Shown in pieces: positions 1-10,154 of a stretch of DNA of 11,615 nt (the first letter of the stretch is position 1; each line of letters starts with the position of its first letter). The notes under the pieces were generated by a model. The model had not been told where the DNA came from, did no database searches, and saw nothing but the letters and a program-made list of their open reading frames with translations. Position numbers and translations under genes: made by a program. Origin of the DNA: Lojkania enalia (taxonomy: Eukaryota; Ascomycota; Dothideomycetes; Pleosporales); NCBI GenBank assembly GCA_010094045.1, contig ML986590.1:373083-384697 (forward strand). The letters run 5' to 3'.

Positions 1-2156
1 AATAAGTATTAAGTACCTTTATAGTTATAAAATATTCGAGTAAGTAATAATCGGTATATACTAGAGTTCTAGTAGCTATTAAAGTAAGTTCTACCCTCTA
101 TTACTTAAACTTAGTAACAATTGTAAATAGTTTCTTATTATAAATCTCCTAGTTTAGTTCCGAACCGGATAGAACCTTACTATAGAATATTATAGAGTAC
201 TATTTTCTATTAGAATATTTCTATAATAGTACTCTTATAACTACTCTATTAGAGGTATTAGTTTCTATTTTTATTTCTAATATAGGGTTAAAGTAGTAGA
301 GTATAGGTATACTTAATAGAGCTGACTTTAATTTCTTAAAGATAATATTACATTCTAAAATCTATATAAAAAAGGTTATAGAGTTCTATAATATAATAAT
401 TAGCTTTATAATACGCGAGAATTCTAGTATAAACTATCGATAGAATCTAGTAAAACCTAAGAAGGATTTTACACCTACTATAGTAATAGGTAGCTACTAG
501 TTGTATAGTACTTCTACCTTCTCTAGATTAACCTTAAAACCTTTATTTAAGAGGATATAGCTAAGATATTTAGTTTAGGTAATATAGAATTCGCTCTTCC
601 TAATATCAACTTATAACCCTACTTAATATAATCTCTTAAGAACTTTCTTAATATAAATAGTATATATCGCCTTATTTTAAAGTAGATAAGAATATCGTCT
701 AGGTAAGTAATATAGAATTTATCTAGGTAGTCGATTAGTACGTTATTTATATAGTACTAGTAAGTTACTAGACTATTATATAATCTAAAAAGTAGAACTT
801 TATACTTATAGGTTCTATATCGAGTCTAAAAGGTAGTATATTCTTTAAAACTAGGGTCTATTCTAATCTTATTAAAGGTTATACAAATATTAAACTTAGT
901 AAAAATTACTACCTTAATAGATCTAGATAGAAGTTTATTTATATATAGTATTAGATATATATTTTTATAGGTTAGAGTATTAAGTTTATAATAATCTATA
1001 TAGATATATAAGTTACTATTAAGTTTATAGACGTAAAGGATTAGAGATGTAAAAAAGCTCTAACTCTACTTAATATACCTATACTATAGATTATCTATAA
1101 TATACTTCTTAGTTACCTCTAGTTCTTTAATATTCTACTTATACAACAGGCTATAATTATTAGGAAGAGGTTCTATAAGAATAATCTTATAATTATAAGA
1201 GTAGTATTCTAGTAATTAATAAGCTACAATTTTACTAAATATATTCTAATATCTATAGTATTTAGATAGTAATTAGAGATTTACTAGTACTTTATTTTTA
1301 GCCTCGTCTTCTAGCTCTAGAACTTACTTATCTTTAATCAGCCGCTCGATTTCGTATAGAGATATAGAGAAAAACTAGTTCTCTTTCCTCTTTATATTAA
1401 AGTAGAAAGTATTAGCTAAGATAAGAGTAATAATAGAAGAACGGACTTTTTTAGATTGGGTTTAGACTTTATTATATATAGGCGTACGAGAGCTTTAAGC
1501 TTATTTAAACTATAAGCTATAAGAAACTAATATAGTTTTAGTAGTTTTAGTAGACTCTTAATATAATAGATAGTTAAACTGCGGGACTACTAATACTAGT
1601 TCTTTTCCTATAAAACGTTATATTACTAGATATCTAGCTCTACCTCCTTATCGTATACTAGCTAAGTTAATTATATATGAAGAGGAGGTAAAGAATTATA
1701 AGTAGTAGAATACTTAGAGGGCTATATAATCTAATTTTTATCTATATCTAGCTGTAGTTGAAAATAATATAACTATTTAATACTAATAATATAATCTTAA
1801 GTATCCAGATCTATAATAATAAATAGATAGTTTTAAATAGTTCTTCTATTAATTTATAGGTATAAGTAAATATACTAATTAACTAGAGTTTAGATTTAGT
1901 CCCAAAAACTTTTAACGGTAATTTTAAAGAGTAAGTACTATATTAATATATATATAGTTTAGGAGAGTAATCTAGCTACTATAGAATTAAGGAATAGGAA
2001 GCTTTAAATATCTATATTAATAAGAACGTTTAGTTATATACTAACGCCTTTTAAATATAAAGTAGTAGAGATTTAGAAGTACTTTCCTCTAAATAAATAC
2101 GATAAATCGATATTTAATAAGTTATACTTACTTAAGCTTAGGATAGAAAGTTTTTT
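1..2156 (-). pseudogene. pol: Gypsy pol remnant, copy 1: protease, reverse transcriptase, RNase H (partial)
   Basis: Former Pol polyprotein, which matures Gag-Pol and copies element RNA into DNA. The protease active site is at 2007-2018: it reads N-I-D-I, each residue explained by C to T change from D-T-G-A, followed by a hydrophobic stretch ending FLFLNS. Reverse transcriptase has its catalytic box Y-L-D-D-I-L-I-Y intact at codons 682-705. RNase H shows FYSKVLSGSELN and, near the edge, VYTDYYLLEYF, with its Asp codon at 50-52. Stops are TAA or TAG at former Gln, Arg or Trp codons. Two 1-bp deletions relative to copy 2, near 676 just after the YLDD box and near 1451 upstream of reverse transcriptase, also break the frame. 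Integrase would continue left of base 1. Confidence 0.92.
2150..2156 (-). promoter_or_regulatory. Putative -1 ribosomal frameshift site, copy 1
   Basis: On the minus strand the seven bases read A AAA AAC, with the triplets in the gag frame (AAC at 2150-2152, AAA at 2153-2155). This is the classic X XXY YYZ slippery heptamer. A -1 slip here leads exactly into the frame that runs through protease and reverse transcriptase. It lies about 40 codons after the Gag zinc knuckle. Both frames are open around it if RIP stops are ignored, so the slip point is inferred. The same heptamer in the same phase exists in copy 2. Confidence 0.6.
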
Positions 2157-3300
2157 TAAACGTCTCTATTTCCTACCTAAAAACTATCTAGGTGGTACTT
2201 ATTTACGTTTAGAAACTTTTCTTCCTTAATTTCCTCTTATTTAACCTCTATTTCTTATATTTTAAGGACTATATATTTATTTGCAAAGTATCCTACTTTA
2301 CTATAATTATAGTAATTATCTAGAGTTGTATACCTTTCGGGTGTAGAAGTCTTATTAGATTATTAGAAAGCGATTATAGTAGAATAAGATATTAATACTA
2401 GAGTAGATTAGAGTGTTATTAGATCGTAGATTACTTTAGATAAACTCTTAGAAGCCTTCTAATACTAATCCGAATTTGTTTTAGTTATAACCTATAGGCT
2501 AATAGTTTATTCTAAAAGGTTAGAAATATTCCTCCTTTCTATATTATAGGCTGTTAAGTAGGCGACTATAATATTAAAAGAGCCTTTCTATATAAGCTTA
2601 AAGCTAAGGTTTAGTATCTTTAAGCTAGAGTAAATCTTATTCTATAAGTAGAAGAACTACTTAGATTAGGATACGGATCCTCTAATAGCTGTACTAATAA
2701 AGCGAGCTTTAAAAGTTGGGAATACTTCTCTCTTATTCATCTTTAGGACCTAAAACGCCTATTATACTTCTATCTCTTTATTACCTATAATAAAATATAA
2801 TCGTAGAAGTAAAATTATTTCTTCTATATTCTTAAACTAATACTAGTCTAATTTAGCTAGGTATTTTAGCTCTAGATACCCTTTTATAGTACTAGAGATA
2901 TATTCTTATACTAACGCTATATATATACGTTCTATTTAATAGTAATCTATATTAATCTTAAGTTAGTCTAGAATTAAAGATTACTATTATTTAAATATCA
3001 GTTTACTACTATCTATAAGGCTTTTAATCTTAGGCGTACGTTTAGTAAGGTAGATTTAAGGAGGCTTAAAGGTAGTTAAAAAGTTTCTTACTAGAGGAGT
3101 CGTAAAAGTTTCTTAGTATATTATTAGTTCTAATTTAGTAGTTTATAGAGGTTAATTAAGACTAATAGTTCTCTATTATATTAAACGTACGATCTCCTCT
3201 TATAAAATTGTAATTTATTTCTTAAAGGTTAGTTTACTCTAATTTCCCTCCAAATTAGATAGGTTCTTTATTATAGACCTTATAGAGAGGGGTCTGCTTA
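2150..3300 (-). pseudogene. gag: Gypsy gag remnant, copy 1
   Basis: Former Gag, the structural protein that packages element RNA in cytoplasmic particles. Order on the minus strand: a polar, coiled-coil-like N-terminal stretch (about 3180-3260, with ILQEEIVRLI), then a capsid-type region with NKEIEV, VLKMNKREVFPTF and ARFIS (about 2690-2800) and LTAYNIERRNI (about 2530-2565), then a CCHC knuckle at 2273-2314. The knuckle reads YYNYSKVGYFANKY: all three Cys and the His have become Tyr, each by one C to T or G to A change. A basic tail follows and runs into the frameshift heptamer. The frame holds from knuckle to N-terminus apart from TAA/TAG stops. The start is uncertain, because RIP would turn ATG into ATA; 3300 is an estimate. 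Confidence 0.82.
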
Positions 3301-4009
3301 TTATAGGGCCCCTTATAAGAGGTAATAGTTGTTTTACACGTATAGATAGAAGTTTACTCTTACTATAACTTACGCGTATATTAGTTCTAGTATAGGAATT
3401 AGAAGGTAAATTATAGTTAGATATTAGTAGTTACCTCTAATTCTAATAGGTTATTAGTAGTTTCCAAGTTTCTACCTAGGTATACTCTATACGGCTTTTC
3501 TAAAGGCAATCCTAATTATAGGGGATAGAAAGTTCTAAATTTAAAGGCTTTAATTAATAGAAGGTCTTTAAGATTCTATCTAGATAACTAAATAATTTAA
3601 TATAATAGTTTATAAATATTACAACTTAAACTAAATTAGATATATTTTAGACTTAAATATAGTTAAATAAACAATTAATACGATATTATTAAAGAAACTA
3701 TTACTAGTAGTATTAAATTCTTCTATATAATATAATAGCGTAGGTAAGATAATAGGTCTAAATATAGTATAAATCTATTTAGAGGTATATAGAAGTACGT
3801 AGAGGTTTAGGAACCTAGAAATTCTATTAACACTTATAGGCCTTATATAAAAGGATATAGAAGAACTACTAAACTACTTATAAGGGAGTATACAACTATA
3901 TATAGATAGGAAAAGGGGCGGAGCTAAGAGTAGAATAAGATAAGTAAAAAGCTTTAGGATAAGATTATATATAAAGTTTTTCGTAGAACAATTTCTTCGC
4001 ATTATTATA
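3301..4009 (-). repeat. LTR plus leader region, copy 1 (probably shared as 3' LTR of copy 2)
   Basis: About 700 bases between the estimated Gag start and the point where similarity to copy 2 ends. On the minus strand the outer end begins TATAATAATGCGAAG; a leading TG typical of LTRs would become TA by RIP. The copy 2 equivalent starts the same way at 10154. I could not place the inner LTR end or a primer-binding site, since their diagnostic CA/TG bases are the ones RIP removes. Because copy 2 runs into this position with no second LTR-like copy before it, one LTR appears to serve both elements. Confidence 0.5.
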
Positions 4010-4342
4010 GTACTTATAACTTAGGTTGTAAAAAGTTAGAAAGCTAGTCTTTCTATAGTTAGTATCTAGATAACTTTATTCTACTAGAGTACTAAATTAC
4101 TCTATTAGGTTTTAGCTCTAAAAACTCTAGTATCTAACCTTTAGATAAATATTACAGTACTTTTAGGCGGCTAAAAATAAGGTAAAGAAAGTTTAAAAGA
4201 AGTCTAGAAAGAAGAAAGAAAAAGAAGAGTAGAAGAGGAGAATATTAGAGAGATATCTAACAGCCTATTATTAGACCCTCTAGATATTATAGAGGAGTAA
4301 TTTTAAGCCTATAATTTAGTTTTCTAATCTACTACTTAACTT
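4010..4342. other. Unassigned stretch between pol stop of copy 2 and outer end of copy 1
   Basis: Nothing here matches another part of the window. If the two elements share one LTR, it is the 3' untranslated region of copy 2. A plus-strand frame from about 4100 to the TAA at 4303-4305 can be read as a charged Lys/Glu/Arg-rich stretch with a few TAA/TAG stops, but I recognise no family. The other reading, extension of Pol beyond 4343 on the minus strand, gives no recognisable domain either. No purine-rich tract is visible on the minus strand just before 4009, where a Gypsy polypurine primer would be expected. Confidence 0.45.
4206..4242 (+). other. Purine-rich tract
   Basis: The plus strand is all A or G from 4206 to 4229, then T, then purines again to 4242; flanking bases back to about 4172 are also mostly purine. 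It is a strong strand asymmetry in a block that is otherwise nearly symmetrical. It lies on the antisense strand of the Gypsy element, so it does not look like that element's own polypurine tract. Confidence 0.7.
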
Positions 4343-7300
4343 TTATATATTATTATCTACTAGATAATTTATATTTTTTATACTATTCTTATATACTTTA
4401 ATCTATTTAGTTAGAGTTTTTAGAAGTTCTAGCTAATTTAGATATTTATTATAAAAAGCTTTTAACTTATAGAGTAAACTTATAAAATTTAAGACTTTAT
4501 ACTAGACTAGGTTAAAATTATATTCTACCTATTTTATATAGTATTTAAGGGTTCTATAATATAGCTTACTAGCTAGTATTTTCTTAACCTCCTACTCTTC
4601 TACTCTATTAATAGCGATAGCGGGTAGTTTTAGAGCTTCTTATTTTAGTAGAAGATTCTAGGGGTTTTTATATAGTAGGTTTAGTACGAAAATATTATAT
4701 ATTCTCGACTCTAAAGGTAACTATAAGTAGTATAAGTTTTTAACCTACTCTAATACTTTAAAAGGGCTCTTCTATTAATTAGATAGCTTTTAGCTTAGTT
4801 TCTAGACTGTAAGGTTCTTAATATTTAGGTAGACTATATTACTAATCTACTAATTAATCGGATATTAATAATAGTTAATAATAGATTATATATAATCTTA
4901 AGCCTTCTTAATATTAACTTTTATAGTTTTCTAAGCTATATATATATAAGTTACTAGAGCTAAAGTATTCTTACAATTTAATTTATCTATTATAGTAATA
5001 GAATTAATAGAATATTTTCAATCCTAACTCTAATAGAGTTTAAATCTATATAGAATCTAATATAGGGATATTCTAATAATTATATAAGATAGAGTCGCTT
5101 ATACTTAGTTAATTATAGGTAATAGAGAACTCTAGTTATTCTAGTAGAAGGATATAAAAGAGTATAGTTTCTAATTAATATATTTATTTATAATCTCTAT
5201 CTATCTATTAGTCTTTTTATAATAAGTAGTAGATAGTTTAATCTTTATACCTAAAATATAGTAGAATTTAGACTAGAAATTAGATATAAACTAAGGTCTT
5301 TAATCTAAAATAATAGTTTTAGATATATAGCTAAAGTAGTATACCTATTAAATAAATAATTCGGCTATTCTCTATATATTAATTATATAATAGTAGAGAA
5401 TAGATACTACTTATTTAGATAAGCGATTAATTACTATTATAATCTAATTATATCTAGACTTATCTATAGAGAAATCCTTAAAGTTAATATATAGGTACTA
5501 TAATAGTTAATTTAGTATAGAAAGTAGGTAGATAAAACTTAGAGTTTGAGTTTATATTAGATAAATTTTATAGTATAGAATATAATTCTATATATATTAT
5601 TTATAAGTAACTTCTATACCCTTCTAGTAATACTTCTAAGATAGTAACTAATAGATTTTAGTAGTATTTAAGTATATAGAAGATATTTAGTTATAAGCTT
5701 CTTATATAAGTTATATATAAAGGCCTAAATCTAATAGAATATATAAGTAATTATTATAGAGAGGTAGTCTATTCTCTATCTAATACATGTAGAGTAAAAG
5801 GGTACGTTCCTACGTAAAAGAGGCTTAGTTTTTCTATAATAATACGTCGATTAACTCTAGAAAGTCTAGTAATATAATCTACTTCTAGCCTTTAATAATG
5901 TTTAATATAACCGCTTAAGTTATTATTTAAATAATATAGAACTAGACTAATTTAGTATTAATTTAGGGGTAAAGTTAATATAGTTTAAGTAGAACTTTTA
6001 ACTAATTATTAGTTTAAACTACTTTTAAGTTTTTTATATCTTATTTATAATAACTAAAGATATTTACTCTAGTATTATTCTTATCTAAAATATATTTAAT
6101 TTGGAACTAATACTAAACTAATTCTTTAGTCTAATAAATTTAATAAGTATTAAGTACTTTTACAGTTATAAAATATTTGAGTAAGTAATAATCGGTATAT
6201 ACTAGAGTTCTAGTAGCTATAGAAGTAAATTCTACTCTCTATTATTTAAACGTAGTAATAATTGTGAATAGTTTCTTATTATAAATCTTCTAGTTTAGTT
6301 CTAAACTGGATAGAACTTTACTATAGAATACTATAGGGTACTATTTTCTATTAGAATATTTCTATAATAGTACTCTTATAACTACCCTATTAGAGGTATT
6401 AGTTTCTATTTTTATTTCTAATATAGAGTTAAAGTAGTAGAGTATAGGTATATTTAATAGAGCTAACTTTAATTTTTTAAAAGTAATATTATATTCTAAA
6501 ATCTATATAAAAAAGGTTATAGGGTTCTATAATATAATAATTAGCTTTATAATATATAAGAATTCTAGTATAAACTATTAATAGAATCCAGTAAAACCTA
6601 AGAAGAATTTTACACCTATTATAGTAGTAGATAACTATTAGTTATATAGTACTTCTACCTTCTCTAGATTAACCTTAAAACTTTTATTTAATAGAATATA
6701 GCTAAAATATTTAGTTTAGATAATATAGAATTTGCTCTTCTTAATATTAACTTATAACCCTATTTAATATAATCTTTTAAGAACTTTCTTAATATAAATA
6801 GTATATATTATCTTATCTTTAGAGTAGATAAAGATATTATCTAGGTAAATAATATAGAAGTTATCTAGATAGTTAATTAGTATATTATTTATATAATACT
6901 AGTAAGTTACTAAACTATTATATAATCTAAAAGGTAGAATTTTATACTTATAAGTTCTATATCGAGTTTAAATAATAGTATATTCTTTAGAACTAGGGTC
7001 TATTCTAATCTTATTAAAGGTTATATAAATATTAAACTAAGTAAAAATCGCTATTCTAATAGATTTAGATAGAAGTTTATCTATATATAGTATTAGATAT
7101 ATATTTTTATAGGCAAGAATATTAAGTTTATAATAATCTATATAGATATATAGGTTACTATTAGGTTTATAGATATAAAGGATTAGAAATATAAAAGAAC
7201 TTCGACTCTATTTAATATACCTATACTATAAATTATCTATAATATACTTTTTAATTACTTCTAGCTCCTTAATATTCTACTTATATAATAGACTATAATT

Positions 7301-8299
7301 ATTAGAAAGAAGTTCTATAAAAATAATCTTATAATTATAAGAGTAGTATTCTAATAATTAATAAACTATAGTTTTACTAAATATATTCTAATATTTATAG
7401 TATTTAGATAGTAATTAGAGATTTACTAGTACTTTATTTTTAGCCTTATCTTCTAGTTCTAGGGCTTACTTATCTTTAATTAGCCGCTTAATTTCGTATA
7501 AAAACATAGAGAAAAACTCGTTCTCTTTTCTCTTTATATTAAAGTAGAAAGTATTAGCTAAGATAAGAGTAATAATAGAAGAATAGACTTACTTTAAATC
7601 GGGTTTAAACTTTATTATATATAGGCGTATAGAAGCTCTAAGCTTATTTAGACTATAAACTATAGAAGATTAATATAGTTTTAATAGTCTTAATAGACCT
7701 TTAATATAATAGATAGTTAGACTATAAGACTACTAATACTAGTTCTTTTCCTATAAAGCGTCGCGTTGCTAGATATCTAGTTCTACCTCTTTATTATATA
7801 CTAACTAAGTTAATTATATAAGAAGAGGAGGTAAAAAATTATAAGTAGTAGAATATTTAGAAGGCTATATAATCTAATTTTTATCTATATCTAGCTGGAG
7901 TTGAAAATAATATAACTATTTAATACTAATAATATAATTCTAAATACCTAAATTTATAATAATAAATAGATAGTTTTAGATAGTTCTTCTATTAATTTAT
8001 AGATATAAGTAGATATACTAATTAATTAAGGTTTAAATTCAGTCCTAAAAACCTTTAATAGTAATTTTAAAGGATAAGTACTATATTAATATATATAGGG
8101 CTTAGGAGAGTAATTTAGCTACTATAGAATTAAAGAATAAAAAGCCTTAAATACTAGTATTAATAAAAGCGTTTAGTTATATACTAACGCCTTTTAAATA
8201 TAGAATAGTAGGAATTTAGAAGTACTTTTCTCTAAATAAATATAATAAATCGATATTTAATAAGTTATACTTATTTAAGTCTAAAATAGAGAGTTTTTT
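4343..8299 (-). pseudogene. pol: Gypsy pol remnant, copy 2: protease, RT, RNase H, integrase, chromodomain
   Basis: Complete former Pol, 1319 codons from the frameshift site to a TAA at 4343-4345, in one frame with no net indel although stops are frequent. Domains in order: protease active site at 8150-8161 (N-T-S-I, from D-T-G-A) followed by GFLFFNSIVA; reverse transcriptase with Y-L-D-N at 6836-6847 (second Asp lost by G to A); RNase H with YTDYY near 6185-6200 and KVLNT near 6143-6157; integrase with Asp at 5303-5305 (IILDQ-type context) and Glu at 5195-5197, exactly 35 residues apart, and an upstream Asp at 5474-5476 or 5462-5464; a GPF/Y-like segment near 4750; a chromodomain at about 4470-4605 (KILASKLYYRTLKYYIK, a former Trp, VEYNF). 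Pol copies and integrates the element; the chromodomain steers integration to heterochromatin. Confidence 0.94.
8293..8299 (-). promoter_or_regulatory. Putative -1 ribosomal frameshift site, copy 2
   Basis: Minus strand A AAA AAC in the gag phase (AAC at 8293-8295, AAA at 8296-8298), the same position and phase as in copy 1 although neighbouring bases differ. A -1 slip leads into the single 1319-codon pol frame. Poly-A is immune to C to T mutation, so survival of the A run is not itself evidence of selection; the shared phase relation between gag and pol is the stronger point. Confidence 0.6.
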
Positions 8300-9445
8300 T
8301 AGATATTTCTATTTCCTACCTAAAAACTATTTAGGTAGTATTTATTTATGTCTAAAAACTCTTCTTTTTTAATCTTCTCTTATTTAACCTCTATCTTTTA
8401 TATTTTAAGAACTATATATTTATTTATAAAGTATTCTAGTTTACTATAATTATAGTAATTACCTAAAGTTGTATATCTTTTAGATATAAAAGTCTTACTA
8501 GGTTATTAGAAAGTAATTATAGTAGAATAAGATATTAATATTAAAGTAGATTAGGGTAGTATTCGATTATAGGTTACTTTAAATAAACTTTTAAAAGCCT
8601 TCTAATACTAATTTAAATTTATTTTAACTATATCTTATAAGCTAATAGTTCGTTTTAGAAGGTTAGAAACGTTTCTCCTTTCTATATTATAAGCTGTTAA
8701 GTAGGTAACTATAGTATTAAAAGAGTTTTTCTATATAAGCTTAAAGCTAAAGTTTAATATCTTTAGGCTAGAGAGAATCTTATTCTATAGATAGAAGGAC
8801 TATTTAGATTAGAATATAAATCTTCTAATAGTTATACTAATAAAGCGAGCTTTAAAAGTTAGAAATACTTCTCTTTTATTTATCTTTAGAACCTAAAACG
8901 TCTATTATACTTCTATCTCTTTATTATCTATAATAAAATATAATTATAGAAGTAAAATTATTTTTTTAGTATTTTTAAACTAATATTAGTCTAATCTAGC
9001 TAGGTATTTTAACTTTAAATACCCTTTTATAGTACTAGATATATATCTCTATATTAATACTATATATATATATACTCTATCTAATAGTAATCTATATTAA
9101 TCTTAAGTTGGTCTAGAATTAAAACTTACTATTATTTAAATATTAGTTTACTACTATTTATAAAGCTTTTAATCTTAAATATATATTTAGTAAGATAAGT
9201 TTAAAGGGGCTTAAAGGTAGCTAAAAAGTTTCTTACTAAGGGAGTTATAAAAGTTTCTTAACATATTATTAGTTCTAATTTAGTAGTTTATAGAGGTTAA
9301 TTAGAACTAATAGTTCTCTATTATATTAAGTATATAATCTTCTTTTATAATATTTCGATTTATTCTTTAAAAGTTAGTTTACTTTAATTTTCCTCTAAAT
9401 TAAATAGGTTCTTTATTATAAGCTCTATAGAAAGGGGTCTATCTA
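8293..9445 (-). pseudogene. gag: Gypsy gag remnant, copy 2
   Basis: Equivalent of the copy 1 Gag remnant. The CCHC knuckle is at 8416-8457 and reads YYNYSKLEYFINKY, so all zinc ligands are Tyr and two further residues of the copy 1 version (Val-Gly to Leu-Glu, Ala to Ile) have changed. The capsid-type region lies upstream at about 8670-8950. A run of TA pairs around 9060-9075 is two bases longer than in copy 1. Because copy 1 reads through this point in one frame, the extra TA probably shifts the copy 2 frame. The 5' end is an estimate carried over from copy 1; the original ATG cannot be placed. Confidence 0.8.
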
Positions 9446-10154
9446 TTATAGGGCCCCTTATAGAAGGTAATAGTTGTTTTATATATATAGATAGAAGCTT
9501 ACTCTTACTATAACTTATATATATATTAGTTCTAGTATAGAAATTAGAAGGTAAATTATAATTAGATATTAGCAGTTACCTCTAATTCTAATAAGTTATT
9601 AGTAGTTTCTAAGTTTCTACCTAGATATACTTTATACGGCTTTTTTAAAGGCAATTCTAATTATAGAAGATAGAAAGTTTTAAACCTAAAAGTTTTAATT
9701 AATAAAAGGTCTTTAAAATTCTATTTAGATAACTAAATAATTTAATATAATAGTATATAAGTATTATAATTTAAACTAAATTAGGTATATTTTAGACTTA
9801 AATATAGTTAAATAAATAATTAATACGATATTATTAAAGAGGTTATTACTAATAGTATTAAGTTCTTCTATATAATATAATAGTATAGGTAAGATAATAG
9901 GTCTAAATATAGTATAAATCTATTTAGAGGTATATAAGAGTATATAAAAGTTTAAGAACCTAAGAATTCTATTAATACCTATAAGCCTTATATAAAAGGA
10001 TATAAAAGAACTATTAAGCTACTTATAAGAGAGTATATAACTATATATAAATAGGAAAAGGGGTGGAGCTGGGGGTAGAATAAGATAAGTAAAAAGTTTT
10101 AAGATAAAATTATATATAAAGTTTTTCGTAGAATAATTTCTTTATATTATTATA
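9446..10154 (-). repeat. 5' LTR plus leader region, copy 2
   Basis: Matches 3301-4009 with an offset of 6145. Outer end on the minus strand begins TATAATAATATAAAG; the copy 1 version has GCG where this has TAT-like bases, again by C to T or G to A. Immediately outside, at 10155, transposase coding sequence of a different element begins, which fixes the boundary within a few bases. The inner LTR end is not visible. It contains a less degraded G-run near 10060-10076 (GGGGTGGAGCTGGGGG), matched in copy 1 by GGGGCGGAGC at 3914-3923. Confidence 0.55.

Larger units (their letters stand above)
1..4009 (-). mobile_element. Ty3/Gypsy LTR retrotransposon, copy 1 (3' part cut by window edge)
   Basis: Minus-strand element, read from 4009 down to 1: leader/LTR, Gag, protease, reverse transcriptase, RNase H. 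The window ends inside RNase H, so integrase and the 3' LTR lie to the left. It matches 6142-10154 almost without gaps. The offset is 6141 at base 1, 6142 near 700, 6143 near 1500-2700 and 6145 from about 3000 to the end, so I count three small indels: two of 1 bp (near 676 and 1451) and one of 2 bp (near 2930). Copy 1 keeps more CpG than copy 2, for example in 1341-1353 and 3032-3042. The right boundary is placed where similarity to copy 2 stops abruptly. Confidence 0.93.
4010..10154 (-). mobile_element. Ty3/Gypsy chromovirus, copy 2 (LTR to 3' untranslated region)
   Basis: Minus-strand element read from 10154 down to about 4010: LTR/leader, Gag, protease, reverse transcriptase, RNase H, integrase, chromodomain, then about 330 unassigned bases before the outer end of copy 1. 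The distance between the two equivalent outer ends is 6145 bases, which would be one LTR plus the internal region. The right end abuts a Fot1-like transposase fragment at 10155, so 10154 is taken as the true element end. A C-terminal chromodomain after integrase places it among the chromoviruses, the commonest Gypsy group in fungi. It is more heavily mutated than copy 1: many CpG of copy 1 are TpA here. Confidence 0.9.

Noticed and set aside
2738..2740. Minus-strand ATG (MNKREVF) as the gag start in copy 1
   Set aside because: It lies inside the conserved capsid-type region, with matching family sequence upstream in the same frame; the true start was probably lost as ATA.
3400..3560. Primer-binding site near ACTTGGAAACT on the minus strand
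   Set aside because: No convincing match to a tRNA 3' end could be made by eye, and RIP has altered the diagnostic bases.
3896..3905. CTATATATAG as an LTR TATA box
   Set aside because: TA-rich palindromes occur throughout the block by chance after RIP; no independent support.
4100..4305. Plus-strand gene ending at 4303-4305
   Set aside because: Interrupted by stops, no family recognised, and with Gln/Trp masking almost any frame looks open in RIPped DNA.
4343..8299. Stop-codon reassignment (TAA/TAG read as Gln)
   Set aside because: Catalytic and zinc-binding residues are mutated as well, and stops also replace Trp and Arg positions, so the gene is dead and not recoded.
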